Shown: piece after piece, positions 26,467 through 37,344 of the stretch | Layout of the letters: each line of letters opens with the position of its first letter | Numbering within the stretch: the first letter of the stretch is position 1 | DNA from: Candidatus Palibaumannia cicadellinicola | GTDB taxonomy: Bacteria > Pseudomonadota > Gammaproteobacteria > Enterobacterales > Enterobacteriaceae | Reading direction: 5' to 3' | Assembly: GCF_000754265.1 (NCBI RefSeq) | Contig: NZ_CP008985.1 | Span: 186,001 to 250,000 of the forward strand | DNA: 64,000 nt | Notes under the pieces: model-generated | Told to the model about the DNA's origin: nothing | The model's input: the letters and a program-made list of their open reading frames with translations, nothing else | Database searches by the model: none | Position numbers and translations under genes: made by a program

Positions 26467-27282
26467 TTAGATACCATCACCGAATTGAAAACCAGGACTA
26501 CTAAAAAACTGATCCATCTCTTCTGATGGGCGATCGCTATCTGGTTTACCCACGATTCTAGCCGGTACTCCGGCTGCTGTGGTATGAGGCGGTACAGAAC
26601 GCAGAACCACCGAACCAGCGCCAATTTTAGCGCCCTTTCCTACTTCAATATTACCTAGTATGGTAGCACCCGCTCCAATCATAACCCCTTCACGAATTTT
26701 CGGATGACGATCACCACTTGTTTTACCAGTACCGCCTAATGTTACTGACTGTAGTATCGAAACATCATTTTCGACCACAGCAGTTTCACCAATAACGATG
26801 CTTGTGGCGTGGTCAAGCATGATGCCACAGCCAATACGTGCCGCTGGATGAATATCGACACCGAAGGACACCGAAATCTGATTCTGGAAATAAACTGCTA
26901 GTGCCTGACGATTTTGGTACCATAGCCAGTGACCGATACGATAGGCCTGCAGCGCATGAACTCCCTTGAGATATAGTAGGGGAGTTGAATATTTATCTAC
27001 TGCTGGATCACGTAAGCGTACCGCATGGATATCACGTGCGGCAGCAAATATCATTCCTGGATCAGCCCTATAGGCCTCCTCTACAACTTCTCTGATAGCA
27101 ATTGCTGGCATAATAGGATTAGACAGCTTATTTGCTAGCATATAGCTCAGCGCGCTACCTAAGTTCTCGTGTTTTAATAAGGTAGCATGAAAAAAACTAG
27201 CTAGCATGGGTTCACAATCTGCTAGCAATCGTGCCTCAGCTTTGATGCTATTCCATACTAGTTCTAACTGTTTAATAGACAT
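26467..27282 (-). CDS. cysE: Serine O-acetyltransferase
   Basis: Acetylates serine for cysteine synthesis. 271 residues (E. coli 273). Alpha-helical N-terminal domain, then a left-handed beta-helix hexapeptide-repeat domain (about 140-245) with catalytic DHATS, GETAVVENDVSILQSVTLGG and HPKI. It lies 33 bp after gpsA, as in E. coli. Confidence 0.96.
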   Translation of the reverse strand: MSIKQLELVWNSIKAEARLLADCEPMLASFFHATLLKHENLGSALSYMLANKLSNPIMPAIAIREVVEEAYRADPGMIFAAARDIHAVRLRDPAVDKYSTPLLYLKGVHALQAYRIGHWLWYQNRQALAVYFQNQISVSFGVDIHPAARIGCGIMLDHATSIVIGETAVVENDVSILQSVTLGGTGKTSGDRHPKIREGVMIGAGATILGNIEVGKGAKIGAGSVVLRSVPPHTTAAGVPARIVGKPDSDRPSEEMDQFFSSPGFQFGDGI

Positions 27283-27315
27283 ATAGTTTACCTATTAATC
27301 GAAAATTAGTTGATA

Positions 27316-28335
27316 TTATAAACTACCTATTTTCTCATCTGTTTGGTCGCGCCCAAGTAGCGTTAATGCAGCATCATGGGCATTTTTATTCTGATATAAT
27401 ACCTGGTATATCTGTTCGGTAATCGGCATCTCTACTCTGTAGCGGGCAGCGAGCTCCAGCACCTCTTTGGTATTACCATAACCCTCAACTACAAAACCAA
27501 TACTCTTTTGTGCTGTATTAACCTCAGCGCCCTGCCCCAGTAACAAGCCAAAACGTCGGTTACGCGACTGATTATCGGTACAGGTTAATACTAAGTCTCC
27601 TAAACCAGCCATACCCATAAAAGTGCTTAGTGCTGCCCCCATAGCAGCACCAAGACGTGACATTTCCGCTAAACCACGGGTTATGAGCGCTGTGCGTGCA
27701 TTAGCGCCAAAGCCGATACCATCAGAGATACCAGCTCCGATCGCAATAACATTTTTGACCGCGCCTCCTAACTGAACGCCAATTAAATCTAGATTGCTAT
27801 AAACACGAAAATTTTTCCCGCAATGTAGTAGCTGTTGCAAATCTGTGCGGAAGGTCACATCGGTAGCAGCTAGTGCGATAGCAGTAGGCAATCCAGCAGC
27901 AACTTCACGGGCAAAGGTAGGTCCAGATATGACGGCTAGAGGGATATGTCCACCCAGTATATCCCGTGCCACATCTTGCAGTAGGCGTCCTGTTTTGATT
28001 TCTAATCCCTTAGTAGCCCAGACAATACGTGCATCGTGACGTAAATGCGGTTTCATTTGCTTTAGTACGCTACCAAATACATGGCTCGGCACCACAATAA
28101 GCACGTTACGGCTAGCGGCTAATGCTACTGGTAAAGATGTTTCTAAGTCTAATGTAGGTGGGAATAGTACATCCGGCAAAAAAATATGATTACACCGCGC
28201 TACTTTAAGCGCATGGATATGGTCTGGATCATGCCCCCATAATAATACCTTATGACCGTTGCGAGCCAGGGTAATCGCTAGAGCTGTGCCGTAAGAACCG
28301 GCACCAATCACAATTATAGAGGTAGCTGCTGACAT
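27316..28335 (-). CDS. gpsA: Glycerol-3-phosphate dehydrogenase [NAD(P)+]
   Basis: Makes sn-glycerol-3-phosphate for phospholipids. 339 residues, equal to E. coli. Rossmann motif [10 protein letters not shown] (about 11-20), active-site region [18 protein letters not shown] with the catalytic Lys, and the substrate-binding block [14 protein letters not shown]. secB, normally between grxC and gpsA, is deleted. Confidence 0.96.
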   Translation of the reverse strand: MSAATSIIVIGAGSYGTALAITLARNGHKVLLWGHDPDHIHALKVARCNHIFLPDVLFPPTLDLETSLPVALAASRNVLIVVPSHVFGSVLKQMKPHLRHDARIVWATKGLEIKTGRLLQDVARDILGGHIPLAVISGPTFAREVAAGLPTAIALAATDVTFRTDLQQLLHCGKNFRVYSNLDLIGVQLGGAVKNVIAIGAGISDGIGFGANARTALITRGLAEMSRLGAAMGAALSTFMGMAGLGDLVLTCTDNQSRNRRFGLLLGQGAEVNTAQKSIGFVVEGYGNTKEVLELAARYRVEMPITEQIYQVLYQNKNAHDAALTLLGRDQTDEKIGSL

Positions 28336-28391
28336 AACTAGGAGCTTCGCGTCGATGAACTATTTTAGCATTATTCTTTTACTTTTAATCA

Positions 28392-28631
28392 TTAATCTAA
28401 TCCACCACATGCCTCAAGTGCGTACAAATCATCACAGCCACCGACGTACTTACCATCTATAAAAATTTGCGGTACGGTAGTATAGCCGCTACGCTGAATC
28501 ATTTCTTCCCGCATATCAATGTTACCATCGATCGTTATCTCCTGGAAAGGTAAGTTCTTACAGGTTAATAATGCCTTAGCACGATGGCAATAGGGACAGG
28601 TTAATTTAGTATACATTTCAATTTTAACCAT
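28392..28631 (-). CDS. grxC: Glutaredoxin 3
   Basis: Glutathione-dependent thiol oxidoreductase of the cytoplasm. 79 residues (E. coli 83), with redox site CPYC (Cys12, Cys15), TVPQIFIDG cis-Pro loop and GGCDDL glutathione-binding motif. It lies between yibN and gpsA in the conserved order. gshA elsewhere in the window implies that glutathione is available. Confidence 0.95.
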   Translation of the reverse strand: MVKIEMYTKLTCPYCHRAKALLTCKNLPFQEITIDGNIDMREEMIQRSGYTTVPQIFIDGKYVGGCDDLYALEACGGLD

Positions 28632-28656
28632 GTGCTTCCTCTTTTATGAGAATGAG

Positions 28657-29088
28657 TCATTTGCTCCGTATTAGCGGTAAATTATCGGCACACCAGCCGG
28701 TTATACCTTCTTTCAACACATAAACTCGTTCAAAGCCGGCTCGATACAGATTTTTAGCATAATTACGGGAAGTTATGCTGCTGTTACCGATTACGACTAC
28801 TGGTCTATTCTTAGCTTTTTCAATAGATCCTAAGTTGCCGTTTTGGAGACCTGCTTCTGCTAAATTTAAGCTATTAGTAATATGCCCCTGACGATAATCA
28901 TCCCTACTACGCAAATCAATAATCACAGCATCTTCTTTATTTATTAAGCTGATTACTTCGCCACTGGTAATTTCTCCAACTTTGGAAAACCAACTCTGAA
29001 AATAGGAAAATATGACGGCACTTAGTAATACCAACCATGCTAAACTTAGCATAGGATGATCACCTACAAATGGCATAATTTCTTGCAT
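28657..29088 (-). CDS. yibN: Membrane-anchored rhodanese-like protein YibN
   Basis: 143 residues, equal to E. coli YibN: one N-terminal membrane segment (about 14-31) and a cytoplasmic rhodanese domain (about 45-140) with DLRSRDDYRQGHI. The catalytic cysteine position in the active-site loop is not Cys (VIGNSS), so sulfurtransferase activity is not expected. Exact role unknown to me. It lies 25 bp before grxC. Confidence 0.9.
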   Translation of the reverse strand: MQEIMPFVGDHPMLSLAWLVLLSAVIFSYFQSWFSKVGEITSGEVISLINKEDAVIIDLRSRDDYRQGHITNSLNLAEAGLQNGNLGSIEKAKNRPVVVIGNSSITSRNYAKNLYRAGFERVYVLKEGITGWCADNLPLIRSK

Positions 29089-29217
29089 AGCGTGAAGAAA
29101 CTCCTATTAAAAATAAACAAATCATTTCATTTTACTAACATTAATCATGTTACAACTAATATACGCCAATAGCTAATAACATAGTTCTTTTTCTAAGTTC
29201 ACTAAATAATTATCTCC

Positions 29218-30393
29218 ATGCGGGAAAAAATATTATTAATATATCGTATTTGCGCTAGTATATTCTGCGCTGGCGCAATTTTATCCCTTATGATTAGTTA
29301 TGCTAACGACAATAAACAACAGCTTAAAAAGTTGCAACAAGATCTAGTTAAAAAAGAGAAAAGCGTCCAACAGCAGCAACAACAGCGGACTACACTGCTT
29401 AGTAAGTTAAAGCAGCAGGAACAATCTATTTGTTACTCCACCAGGGCCTGGCGTAATACTAGGAAGACCTTAAATCTACTTAACCGCGACATTGATCGTC
29501 TGAGTCGTTCTATCAGCAAGTTGCAAAGTGATCAGGCAGCACAGCATAAATTACTGGGGCAGCAGCTGGAGACGGTGTTCCGCCAGGGGCAATACGTTTG
29601 GTTGCAGTGGGTATTCAGCAATCATGTGGAACGTCAGCGAAGTGAGCGCATTCGGTCCTATTTTCTCTATCTTAATAAAGAGAGAGAAAAAAAAATACAA
29701 GATCTCCGCCAAACTAGCGCTAAGCTTACTATGCAAAAAATAGAGCAACAGCAAAAAAAGTATCAACAAAATGCGCTGTTACAACAAGAGGACAAATTAC
29801 AACGGAAGTTACAGAGTACCCGCTATCATTACCAGAAAACTCTAATAAGTATCAACTCCTCAATAACTGATAATCAGGAAAGCGTAATTAAATGGCGTCA
29901 GAATGAGAAGCGACTACGCGATACCATCGCCCGTACGGAACGCAAGGTTAAGATAGAAAATGAAAAACAAGCGAAAAATATACTAGTAGCGCGTACCGAC
30001 GGTCTAGGTCTACTAGCTAGGAGGCAGGCTATGTGGCCGGTGCGAGGGCACAAGCTACATAGCTTTGGTGAACCACAGCTGGGTGATTTACGCTATAAAG
30101 GATTGGTAATAGCGGCGCCGGAAGGTAGCACAGTGCAGGCTATTGCTCACGGCAGAGTTATGATGGCCGACTGGCTACAAGGCTATGGCCTAATGGTTGT
30201 TATAGAACATGGTAAAAATTACATGAGTCTTTATGGTTACAACCAGAGTACACTAGTACATGTAGGCGATCAGGTGAAAGCTGGACAAGCTATCGCTTTG
30301 GTCGGATCGAGTAATGGTGGTACACCATCGCTTTACTTTGAAATCCGCCGCCAAGGCCAAGCGGTCAACCCCATACCCTGGTTAGGAAGGTAG
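29218..30393 (+). CDS. envC: Murein hydrolase activator EnvC
   Basis: Periplasmic activator of the amidases AmiA/AmiB, directed by FtsEX during septum splitting. 391 residues (E. coli 419): N-terminal signal/anchor (about 10-28), long Gln/Lys-rich coiled coil (about 31-250), and C-terminal LytM (M23-like) domain, catalytically degenerate as in the family (ending EIRRQGQAVNPIPWLGR). The shortening lies in the linker before LytM. Codon use is richer in G+C than the left end. Confidence 0.94.
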   Translation: MREKILLIYRICASIFCAGAILSLMISYANDNKQQLKKLQQDLVKKEKSVQQQQQQRTTLLSKLKQQEQSICYSTRAWRNTRKTLNLLNRDIDRLSRSISKLQSDQAAQHKLLGQQLETVFRQGQYVWLQWVFSNHVERQRSERIRSYFLYLNKEREKKIQDLRQTSAKLTMQKIEQQQKKYQQNALLQQEDKLQRKLQSTRYHYQKTLISINSSITDNQESVIKWRQNEKRLRDTIARTERKVKIENEKQAKNILVARTDGLGLLARRQAMWPVRGHKLHSFGEPQLGDLRYKGLVIAAPEGSTVQAIAHGRVMMADWLQGYGLMVVIEHGKNYMSLYGYNQSTLVHVGDQVKAGQAIALVGSSNGGTPSLYFEIRRQGQAVNPIPWLGR

Positions 30394-30394
30394 T

Positions 30395-31096
30395 TTGTTT
30401 AGGCACAGCACCGTACTTTTGTTATTGATCACCGGATACGTACAAGCCGGTCAATTGTCTATTGTTATAGATGATTTTGGTTACCGTCCTGCTACGGAAA
30501 AACAGGTGCTGGCAATGCCAGTTAATATATCCATAGCGGTACTACCAGACGCACCTTACGCCCGTAAAATGGCAACGCAAGCCCATCGACAAGGTCGAGA
30601 GGTATTAATTCACCTACCAATGGCGCCGCTGAGCAAGCAACCGCTGGAACGTAATACATTGATGCCCTCTATGAGCCGGGATGAGATCGCGCGTATTATT
30701 CGCGATGCTATGCATAAGGTACCCTACGCAGTAGGTTTAAATAATCATATGGGTAGCGCTATGACATCTAGCCTCAGTGGTATGCAAAATGTTATGCATG
30801 TGCTGAACTACTACTCCTTTTATTTTCTTGATAGTATGACTATTAACAATAGCCAGTCAGTAACAGCCGCAGGTAACAGAGTAAAAGTCATAAAACGTAA
30901 TGTTTTCCTCGATAATACTAAGAATGAAACAAATATTCGCCTCCAATTCCAGCGCGCGATGGCGCTTGCTCGTCGTAACGGTTCCGCAATCGCTATTGGT
31001 CATCCGCATCCAACTACTGTATTAGTATTACAAAAAATGCTTTCTAATCTACCCAGCGATATTATTTTAGTACGCCCTAGCATGCTACTATACTAA
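30395..31096 (+). CDS. yibQ: Divergent polysaccharide deacetylase family protein YibQ, short form
   Basis: Secreted protein of unknown enzymatic role. The start is TTG 30395, one base after the envC stop, giving a signal peptide (LLLLITGYVQAG) and the deacetylase-like domain: LSIVIDDFGYR, VLIHLPMAPLSKQPLE, NNHMGSAMTS, AIAIGHPHP. 233 residues against 319 in E. coli; the C-terminal tail after the domain is absent while the fold core is complete. Likely an operon with envC. Confidence 0.88.
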   Translation: MFRHSTVLLLLITGYVQAGQLSIVIDDFGYRPATEKQVLAMPVNISIAVLPDAPYARKMATQAHRQGREVLIHLPMAPLSKQPLERNTLMPSMSRDEIARIIRDAMHKVPYAVGLNNHMGSAMTSSLSGMQNVMHVLNYYSFYFLDSMTINNSQSVTAAGNRVKVIKRNVFLDNTKNETNIRLQFQRAMALARRNGSAIAIGHPHPTTVLVLQKMLSNLPSDIILVRPSMLLY

Positions 31097-31109
31097 AATA
31101 AAATAAGAT

Positions 31110-31412
31110 ACTATAGTCCCGGCTAGAGTAAAAGAGTTTATGGCCAGCGCGGGCCCGAGTGTTTATGCATAGATTATGCGCCGCACCGGCGAAATTAATT
31201 TGAGTAGCACACAGGTTGTCATAGGTGATATTATAGAAGAATTAATGTTGTTATATGGCATCGTAGATCTCACGTTGATTGATGACAGTCTAGTGTCATA
31301 GGGGCTGCACACTCTATTTCTGTCCTGTTCTGTTGTGCTACTAACATCGTTTTCTGGTAGGCAAACGAGGGATGCACTTCAGCGCCTGCTGTACTTGCAA
31401 GATATAAATTAG
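31110..31412 (+). pseudogene. waaA: Kdo transferase remnant
   Basis: C-terminal debris of waaA (kdtA), which adds Kdo to lipid A. Translated pieces align in order with E. coli WaaA: TIVP (31110), MRRTGEINLSSTQVVIGD then MLLYGIVDL (31176-31290) ending at TAG, then in another frame AAHSISVL (31304) and ALQRLLYLQDI up to TAG 31412. The first two thirds are gone. waaA sits directly before coaD in E. coli, as here. Confidence 0.85.
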
Positions 31413-31955
<543 letters not shown>

Positions 31956-31966
31956 CAATGATGTGC

Positions 31967-32776
31967 TCAGTGTTGGCAATACGTACAAAAGAAGCTGCTA
32001 CGATTGCCATGTTTAGCAATTTCTATTTGCCTCCCGCATAGTCTACAAGGTTTGCCGCTGCGACCATAGACGTGCAATTCTTGTATAAAAAAACCCGGCT
32101 TACCATTTGACTGCAAGAAGTTTCGCAATGTGGTGCCGCCTTGCTGAATAGAGCGCTGTAGTACAACTTTGATACTCTTAGCTAGTATCATCGCTTCCTG
32201 TTCATTCAAAGAAGATGAAGCCCGGCCTGGCAAAATACCGGCAACAAATAATGACTCATTGGCATAAATATTACCAATACCAACTACTAGCTTATTGTTC
32301 ATCAGCAACCGCTTAATGATAGTACGTTTATTACGAGACTGGGTAAACAACCAGTTACCATTAAATTGATCGCTAAGCGGCTCCAGCCCCAAATTAGCCA
32401 GTAAACAACTGGTTTGCAAATTTTCGCTCCAAAGCCAGGCACCGAATCTCCGTGGATCAGTATAGCGAATAATACAGCTATTACTCATAATTAAATCAAT
32501 ATGGTCATGTTTTTCTGGCGGCAGCGGTTGGAATAATATTCGAAGCCTACCTGACATACCAAGATGGATCATGATCCAGCCGTTATTCAGCTTTAACAGT
32601 AAATACTTAGCCCTGCGTTGTAGACTTAATACCCTACGCTCTTGTATAGAGATAATTTCTTGATCTACTGGCCAGCGTAATTGCTTATTACGTACTTCTA
32701 CCCGCTTAATAATATGGCCGACCACCCAAGGTTCAATGCCTCGGCGGCTAATTTCTACTTCTGGTAACTCTGGCAT
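31967..32776 (-). CDS. mutM: Formamidopyrimidine-DNA glycosylase
   Basis: Removes 8-oxoguanine and formamidopyrimidines. 269 residues, equal to E. coli. N-terminal catalytic PELPEVE (Pro and Glu after Met removal), Lys57 in RRAKYLL, a helix-two-turn-helix, and a C-terminal zinc finger with four cysteines (CRLCG to CTYC). It converges with coaD, 11 bp apart. Confidence 0.96.
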   Translation of the reverse strand: MPELPEVEISRRGIEPWVVGHIIKRVEVRNKQLRWPVDQEIISIQERRVLSLQRRAKYLLLKLNNGWIMIHLGMSGRLRILFQPLPPEKHDHIDLIMSNSCIIRYTDPRRFGAWLWSENLQTSCLLANLGLEPLSDQFNGNWLFTQSRNKRTIIKRLLMNNKLVVGIGNIYANESLFVAGILPGRASSSLNEQEAMILAKSIKVVLQRSIQQGGTTLRNFLQSNGKPGFFIQELHVYGRSGKPCRLCGRQIEIAKHGNRSSFFCTYCQH

Positions 32777-32814
32777 CTAAGAATTATCCCTATCACTAGG
32801 TTAATGTCTTCGTT

Positions 32815-32982
32815 TTATTTAATTTTAGCTTCTTTGTAAAGAACATGCTTACGTACGATGGGATCGAATTTTTTTAATTCTATCTTTTCAAGCTTGATAC
32901 GCTTGTTCTTCGTAGTGGTATAGAAGTGATGGGTACCAGCAGAAGAAACAAGTTTTATCTTTTCGCGAACACCTCTAGCCAT
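32815..32982 (-). CDS. rpmG: 50S ribosomal protein L33
   Basis: 55 residues, equal to E. coli and nearly identical ([17 protein letters not shown] to YKEAKIK). ATG at 32982, TAA at 32815. It lies 11 bp after rpmB and before mutM, the conserved rpmB-rpmG-mutM order. Confidence 0.96.
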   Translation of the reverse strand: MARGVREKIKLVSSAGTHHFYTTTKNKRIKLEKIELKKFDPIVRKHVLYKEAKIK

Positions 32983-32993
32983 GATACAGTTCC

Positions 32994-33242
32994 TTACCTT
33001 AATAATGAATGATTATTACCGCGGACACGGATCGTGGCCAAAACGGTTTCTATGCCCTTTTTATCGATTATACGCATACCTTTAGCGGATATACGTAGCG
33101 TGATAAAGCGTTTGTCTTTCTCAATCCAGAAACGATGAGAGTGTAGGTTCGGTAGAAAACGGCGTTTAGTAGCATTCATTGCGTAGGAGCGGTTATTACC
33201 GCTTACTGGTCGCTTTCCAGTAACTTCGCAGACTCGGGACAT
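32994..33242 (-). CDS. rpmB: 50S ribosomal protein L28
   Basis: 82 residues (E. coli 78). [19 protein letters not shown] and [13 protein letters not shown] are conserved; four extra C-terminal residues. radC, upstream in E. coli, is deleted. Confidence 0.96.
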   Translation of the reverse strand: MSRVCEVTGKRPVSGNNRSYAMNATKRRFLPNLHSHRFWIEKDKRFITLRISAKGMRIIDKKGIETVLATIRVRGNNHSLLR

Positions 33243-33336
33243 ATTGATTCTCCCTACTTTCTTTCTCTAATTGGTATGGAGTATAGCATAACTTTTTTAA
33301 GTGTTACTGCTCAAGTATGACATAGAGCTATAGATA

Positions 33337-34200
33337 TCACTCAATGTTTTGAATCTGCTCACGCATCTGTTCAATCAAAACCTTAAGCTCAATTGCTGAT
33401 GCTGTTACGCTAACGTTAATTGATTTTGATGCTAGAGTATTCGACTCGCGATAAAATTCTTGCATCATAAAGTCAAGACGACGGCCAACTGCATTTTGAT
33501 TAGTCAGAATATGATATGTTTCTTGAATATGCGCTTCTAGACGCTCTAGTTCTTCCGCAACATCTACTCTTTGGGCTAAAATAACTAACTCTTGCTCTTG
33601 ACGATGGTTGTCCAACCTAACCTGTGCTTCTTCCAGCTTACCTAATAATTTATTTTTTTGCCACGCTAAGATATCTGGCATTTGCTGACGAACTTTAGTC
33701 ACCTCAGCGCTGATACCGGCTAAGCGCTGTTCAATAATCGTCTTTAAAGCTATGCCTTCGGTTTCACGAGTACGAATTAAATCATACAGCGTAGCATCAA
33801 GACAAGATAGTAATTCAGCGCTCATGGTATCTGTATCTATATCTTGCTCTGTAGCTGCTATTACACCTGGCCAGCCTAGAATCGCTAACGGATCAATCTC
33901 TCCTTCGTTACTTTGCATTTTCACCCACTGAGCAGCTTTAATCAGTTTTTTAGTCAATTTCTCGTTCAAGATAAGTACACTTTGCCGGTTAACATTGACA
34001 CATAGGTTGCACGAAACTTTACCGCGGGTAAGAAAGGTACGGATACGATCACGAATCGTTGGCTCTAGTCTGCGAAATGGTTCTGGCAAGCTGATGTCAG
34101 TTTCTAGATAACGTTGATTCACGGAACGTAACTCCCAAGTGGCAGTACCCCAAGTTTTTTTCATGTCACGCCGTGCGAAGGCTGTCATACTACGGATCAT
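33337..34200 (-). CDS. yicC: YicC family endoribonuclease
   Basis: Conserved protein; E. coli YicC and B. subtilis YloC are reported to be endoribonucleases. ATG 34200 (MIRSMTAFARRD) gives 287 residues, exactly the E. coli length; the frame stays open to 34299 but those residues have no counterpart. The C terminus ELKVLIEQMREQIQNIE is identical to E. coli. Divergent from pyrE; rph, normally between them, is deleted. Confidence 0.93.
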   Translation of the reverse strand: MIRSMTAFARRDMKKTWGTATWELRSVNQRYLETDISLPEPFRRLEPTIRDRIRTFLTRGKVSCNLCVNVNRQSVLILNEKLTKKLIKAAQWVKMQSNEGEIDPLAILGWPGVIAATEQDIDTDTMSAELLSCLDATLYDLIRTRETEGIALKTIIEQRLAGISAEVTKVRQQMPDILAWQKNKLLGKLEEAQVRLDNHRQEQELVILAQRVDVAEELERLEAHIQETYHILTNQNAVGRRLDFMMQEFYRESNTLASKSINVSVTASAIELKVLIEQMREQIQNIE

Positions 34201-34304
34201 AATAATATAATAGCACCAGTTTTTTAATACGCTGTTGCTATTATATATTATAGCACGGTAACCAGACCAGACAAAGCGCCGAAGAAAAAAGGAAAACATA
34301 GTCC

Positions 34305-34946
34305 GTGAAAGAGTATAAGCGTCAATTTATCAAATATGCGTTAAAGACAAAAGTATTAATCTTCGGCGAATTTATGCTTAAATCCGGCCGAATCAGCCCC
34401 TATTTTTTTAATGCAGGCCTCTTTAACACAGGTCGGGATCTAGCTTTTTTAGGTAAGGTTTATGCGGCTGCGCTTATGGATACCAGAGTCGATTTTAATC
34501 TATTATTCGGACCTGCTTATAAAGGTATCCCAATTGTGATCACAACGGCAGTTGCTTTAGCAGAGCATCATGATCGTAATGTTCGATATTGTTTTAATCG
34601 CAAAGAAAAAAAATCTTACGGTGAAGGTGGTATATTAGTAGGGAGCAAGTTGCAGGGAAAAGTCATGCTCGTGGATGATGTAATAACAGCCGGTACCACA
34701 ATTCGTGAATCTATAGAAATGATCATTAATCATCAGGCGACCCCTACGGGAGTGTTGATTTCTCTCAATCGACAAGAGAAAGGCTATGGCGATATTTCCG
34801 CTATTCAAGGAGTAGAGCGGGATTACTCTTGTAGAGTTATTGCTATTATTACTTTAAAGGATTTGATCGATTATCTGGCTAAAAAACAAGATATGGTCGA
34901 TTATTTTTCTGCTCTATTAAGCTATCAACAGCAATACGGCATTTAG
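34305..34946 (+). CDS. pyrE: Orotate phosphoribosyltransferase
   Basis: Makes OMP in pyrimidine synthesis. 213 residues, equal to E. coli, starting at GTG 34305. The PRPP loop [13 protein letters not shown] (about 120-132) and FGPAYKGIP are intact. About 104 bp separates its start from that of divergent yicC, so the promoters must lie there; the rph-linked attenuator of E. coli is absent. Confidence 0.96.
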   Translation: MKEYKRQFIKYALKTKVLIFGEFMLKSGRISPYFFNAGLFNTGRDLAFLGKVYAAALMDTRVDFNLLFGPAYKGIPIVITTAVALAEHHDRNVRYCFNRKEKKSYGEGGILVGSKLQGKVMLVDDVITAGTTIRESIEMIINHQATPTGVLISLNRQEKGYGDISAIQGVERDYSCRVIAIITLKDLIDYLAKKQDMVDYFSALLSYQQQYGI

Positions 34947-35024
34947 CCTAATAGGCTAAGCTGCTGCTAAGTAAATAGCTAGAGCTTAGGGCTTGCATAC
35001 CATAGCATAGTAGCATAAATAACA

Positions 35025-35489
35025 TTACTGCCTTCCGGAGTGACCAAAGCCCCTTTGACCCCGCTCGCTGGTACTAGTATTAAAAACTTGGACCAAGTTG
35101 AAGTCTGCTTGTACTATCTGCACAAAAATCATCTGAGCCATACGCTCGCGTGGTTCAATAGTGAACGTTTTCTTTCCGCGGTTCCATACAGAAATCATTA
35201 GTGGCCCTTGATAGTCAGAATCAATGAGCCCCACTAAATTACCCAGCACGATACCATGCTGATGTCCTAGTCCTGAACGCGGCAAAATCACTCCAGCCAG
35301 ACTAGCATCTGCAATATGTACAGCTAACCCGGTGGGAATAAGAGTAGTTTCTCCTGGCGCAAGTACCATAGGATTATCGATACACGCGCGCAAATCTAGA
35401 CCAGCGGACCCAGAAGTCGCATACGTTGGCAACGGAAAGCTATCGCCAATACGGCGGTCTAAGATTTTAATATCTATTTTTTTCATCAT
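35025..35489 (-). CDS. dut: Deoxyuridine 5'-triphosphate nucleotidohydrolase
   Basis: Hydrolyses dUTP to keep uracil out of DNA. About 154 residues from ATG 35489 (or 35486). All five dUTPase motifs are visible: [33 protein letters not shown] and the C-terminal [12 protein letters not shown]. The start overlaps the coaBC end by about 20 bp, as in enterics. slmA, next in E. coli, is deleted. Confidence 0.95.
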   Translation of the reverse strand: MMKKIDIKILDRRIGDSFPLPTYATSGSAGLDLRACIDNPMVLAPGETTLIPTGLAVHIADASLAGVILPRSGLGHQHGIVLGNLVGLIDSDYQGPLMISVWNRGKKTFTIEPRERMAQMIFVQIVQADFNLVQVFNTSTSERGQRGFGHSGRQ

Positions 35490-36690
35490 AACGACTGATA
35501 ATTTGGTCAAGTAGTTGTTGAGCAAGTAATGTTTTTTCGCTGAGTGCTAATAGTATTTCACCATCTTGCCAAAAAAGACGTAATGCATTGTTATCGCTGT
35601 TGAAGCCCTGGTTGCTACAGGAAACATCGTTAGCGCAAATTAAATCTAGTTTTTTATCGATACACTTTTGCCGTGCGTATTCTTCTATATCTTCTATATT
35701 CTGGGTTTCTGCCGCAAATCCGACAACGTAGGGTCGGTTTTCGGTTAGCGCGCCGACTCCTGCAATAATATCAGGATTTTGAGTTAAGGTGATCATCAGG
35801 TCATCGCCTTGTTTTTTTATCTTTTCAGTCGAAAATCTGCCAGCGCGGTAATCAGACACCGCTGCACACCCAATAAAAATATGCTGTTGTTGGACAGTGC
35901 GCATTACCGTATCCTGCATTTCTAACGCATTAGTTACATCAATACGTTGTACTCCTGGGGGGGTAGGTGTATTTACCGGACCTGCTACTAGGGTGACTTG
36001 CGCTCCTCTGGCAGCAGCCGCACTAGCTATGGCGAAGCCCATTTTCCCCGAACTATGATTGCTGATAAAACGCACAGGATCCAGCTCTTCGTGGGTCGGA
36101 CCTGCAGTTATCATAATGCTTAGATGGTTCAGGGAACTTGCAGCTATAAAATAGCCGCGCGCCCGCTCAACTAGTACCAGCACATCTAACATCCGACCGA
36201 GGCCGATATCACCGCAGGCCTGACTACCACTATCTGGTCCCCAGAGTAGTACGCCCCTATTGTGTAAAGTAATTAGGTTGGCTTGCGTAGCAGCTGCCCG
36301 GTACATTTGCTCGTTCATTGCTGGCACGGCGGCGATGGTAGCTTGAGTTGCTAAACAAAGGGTACTAAGTAGATCATTGGCTAAGCCTGCGGCAAGACGT
36401 GCAAGTAGGTCGGCAGTTGCGGGAGCTAATAGTACTAAATCTGCCCATTGGGCTAGTTCAATATGACCCATAGCAGCTTGAGCTGACTGATCTAGCATAT
36501 CATCGGCCACATAATTACCAGAGACCGCTTGCAAACTTAACGGTGTAATAAACTCTTTTGCCGCAGAAGTCATTACTACGCGTACTTCAGCTCCCCATTC
36601 ACGTAAACGGCGCACTAGTTCAGGGGCCTTGTAAGCGGCGATGCTTCCTCCTACGCCTAGTATAATATGTTTACTGGTTAGTCCAGTCAT
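35467..36690 (-). CDS. coaBC: Bifunctional phosphopantothenoylcysteine decarboxylase/synthetase
   Basis: Two steps of CoA synthesis. 407 residues (E. coli 406). N-terminal CoaC flavodomain with [16 protein letters not shown] and the active-site His in [10 protein letters not shown], followed by CoaB ([25 protein letters not shown]). Overlaps dut. With coaD in the same block, late CoA synthesis is partly represented here. Confidence 0.95.
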   Translation of the reverse strand: MTGLTSKHIILGVGGSIAAYKAPELVRRLREWGAEVRVVMTSAAKEFITPLSLQAVSGNYVADDMLDQSAQAAMGHIELAQWADLVLLAPATADLLARLAAGLANDLLSTLCLATQATIAAVPAMNEQMYRAAATQANLITLHNRGVLLWGPDSGSQACGDIGLGRMLDVLVLVERARGYFIAASSLNHLSIMITAGPTHEELDPVRFISNHSSGKMGFAIASAAAARGAQVTLVAGPVNTPTPPGVQRIDVTNALEMQDTVMRTVQQQHIFIGCAAVSDYRAGRFSTEKIKKQGDDLMITLTQNPDIIAGVGALTENRPYVVGFAAETQNIEDIEEYARQKCIDKKLDLICANDVSCSNQGFNSDNNALRLFWQDGEILLALSEKTLLAQQLLDQIISRYDEKNRY

Positions 36691-36818
36691 ATATCTTAAT
36701 GCGAAATAAATTAATAATAGTTATAAACATTTTACTATTTACCATAATAAGAGGTCGTGAAAAGTTTTAGGTGTCGGCTGGAGTATGAGTTCGCTAGCAG
36801 GCGAACTAAAGAAAATAC

Positions 36819-36895
36819 TGGTCGGCGAGAGAGGATTTGAACCTCCGACCTACTGGTCCCAAACCAGTTGCGCTACCAAGCTGCGCTACTCGCCG
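36819..36895 (-). tRNA. proM: tRNA-Pro (anticodon TGG)
   Basis: 77 nt with encoded CCA. Acceptor CGGCGAG pairs with CTCGCCG; anticodon loop TTTGGGA. Last gene of the four-tRNA cluster, same order as E. coli argX-hisR-leuT-proM. Confidence 0.96.
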
Positions 36896-36946
36896 ATGAA
36901 ATACACAAAATAATCAATCAAATGCCAAATAATAGATGCTTATGGT

Positions 36947-37035
36947 TGGTGCGAAGAGAGGGACTTGAACCCTCACGTCTATGATAAGACACTAGCACCT
37001 GAAGCTAGCGCGTCTACCAATTCCGCCATCTTCGC
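36947..37035 (-). tRNA. leuT: tRNA-Leu (anticodon CAG)
   Basis: 89 nt with encoded CCA and a long variable arm (TGTCTTATCATAGACG), typical of class II tRNAs. Acceptor GCGAAGA; anticodon loop TTCAGGT. Confidence 0.96.
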
Positions 37036-37045
37036 ATACCAATTA

Positions 37046-37122
37046 TGGGGTGACTGATGGGACTCGAACCCACGACAACTGGAATCACAATCCAGGGCTC
37101 TACCAACTGAGCTACAATCACC
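37046..37122 (-). tRNA. hisR: tRNA-His (anticodon GTG)
   Basis: 77 nt with encoded CCA. It has the extra G at -1 opposite C73 that marks tRNA-His; anticodon loop TTGTGAT. Only 10 bp from tRNA-Leu. Confidence 0.95.
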
Positions 37123-37144
37123 AATGATAACTTTTACTATGAAG

Positions 37145-37222
<78 letters not shown>

Positions 37223-37251
37223 GTAGCGCCTTTGCTGCCGGTGGGGTTGGG

Positions 37252-37280
37252 ATAATACTAATTTATAAGCTCGCTGTCTA
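37252..37280 (-). promoter_or_regulatory. Sigma-70 promoter of the argX-hisR-leuT-proM cluster
   Basis: On the minus strand TAGACA (37275-37280), a 17-bp spacer and TATTAT (37252-37257) each match consensus at 5 of 6. A C-rich stretch follows, like the GC-rich discriminator of stringently controlled stable-RNA promoters. tRNA-Arg begins 30 bp downstream. Confidence 0.7.
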
Positions 37281-37344
37281 GTGCTTTTAAAAAAAGATTA
37301 GTTACCACATGCTAAAACTACTCTCTACCCTTAAACCCTTAAAC

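Noticed and set aside
30395-31096. yibQ as a pseudogene because it is 86 residues short
   Set aside because: The whole deacetylase-like domain and signal peptide are intact and only the variable tail is missing, so it is kept as a gene.
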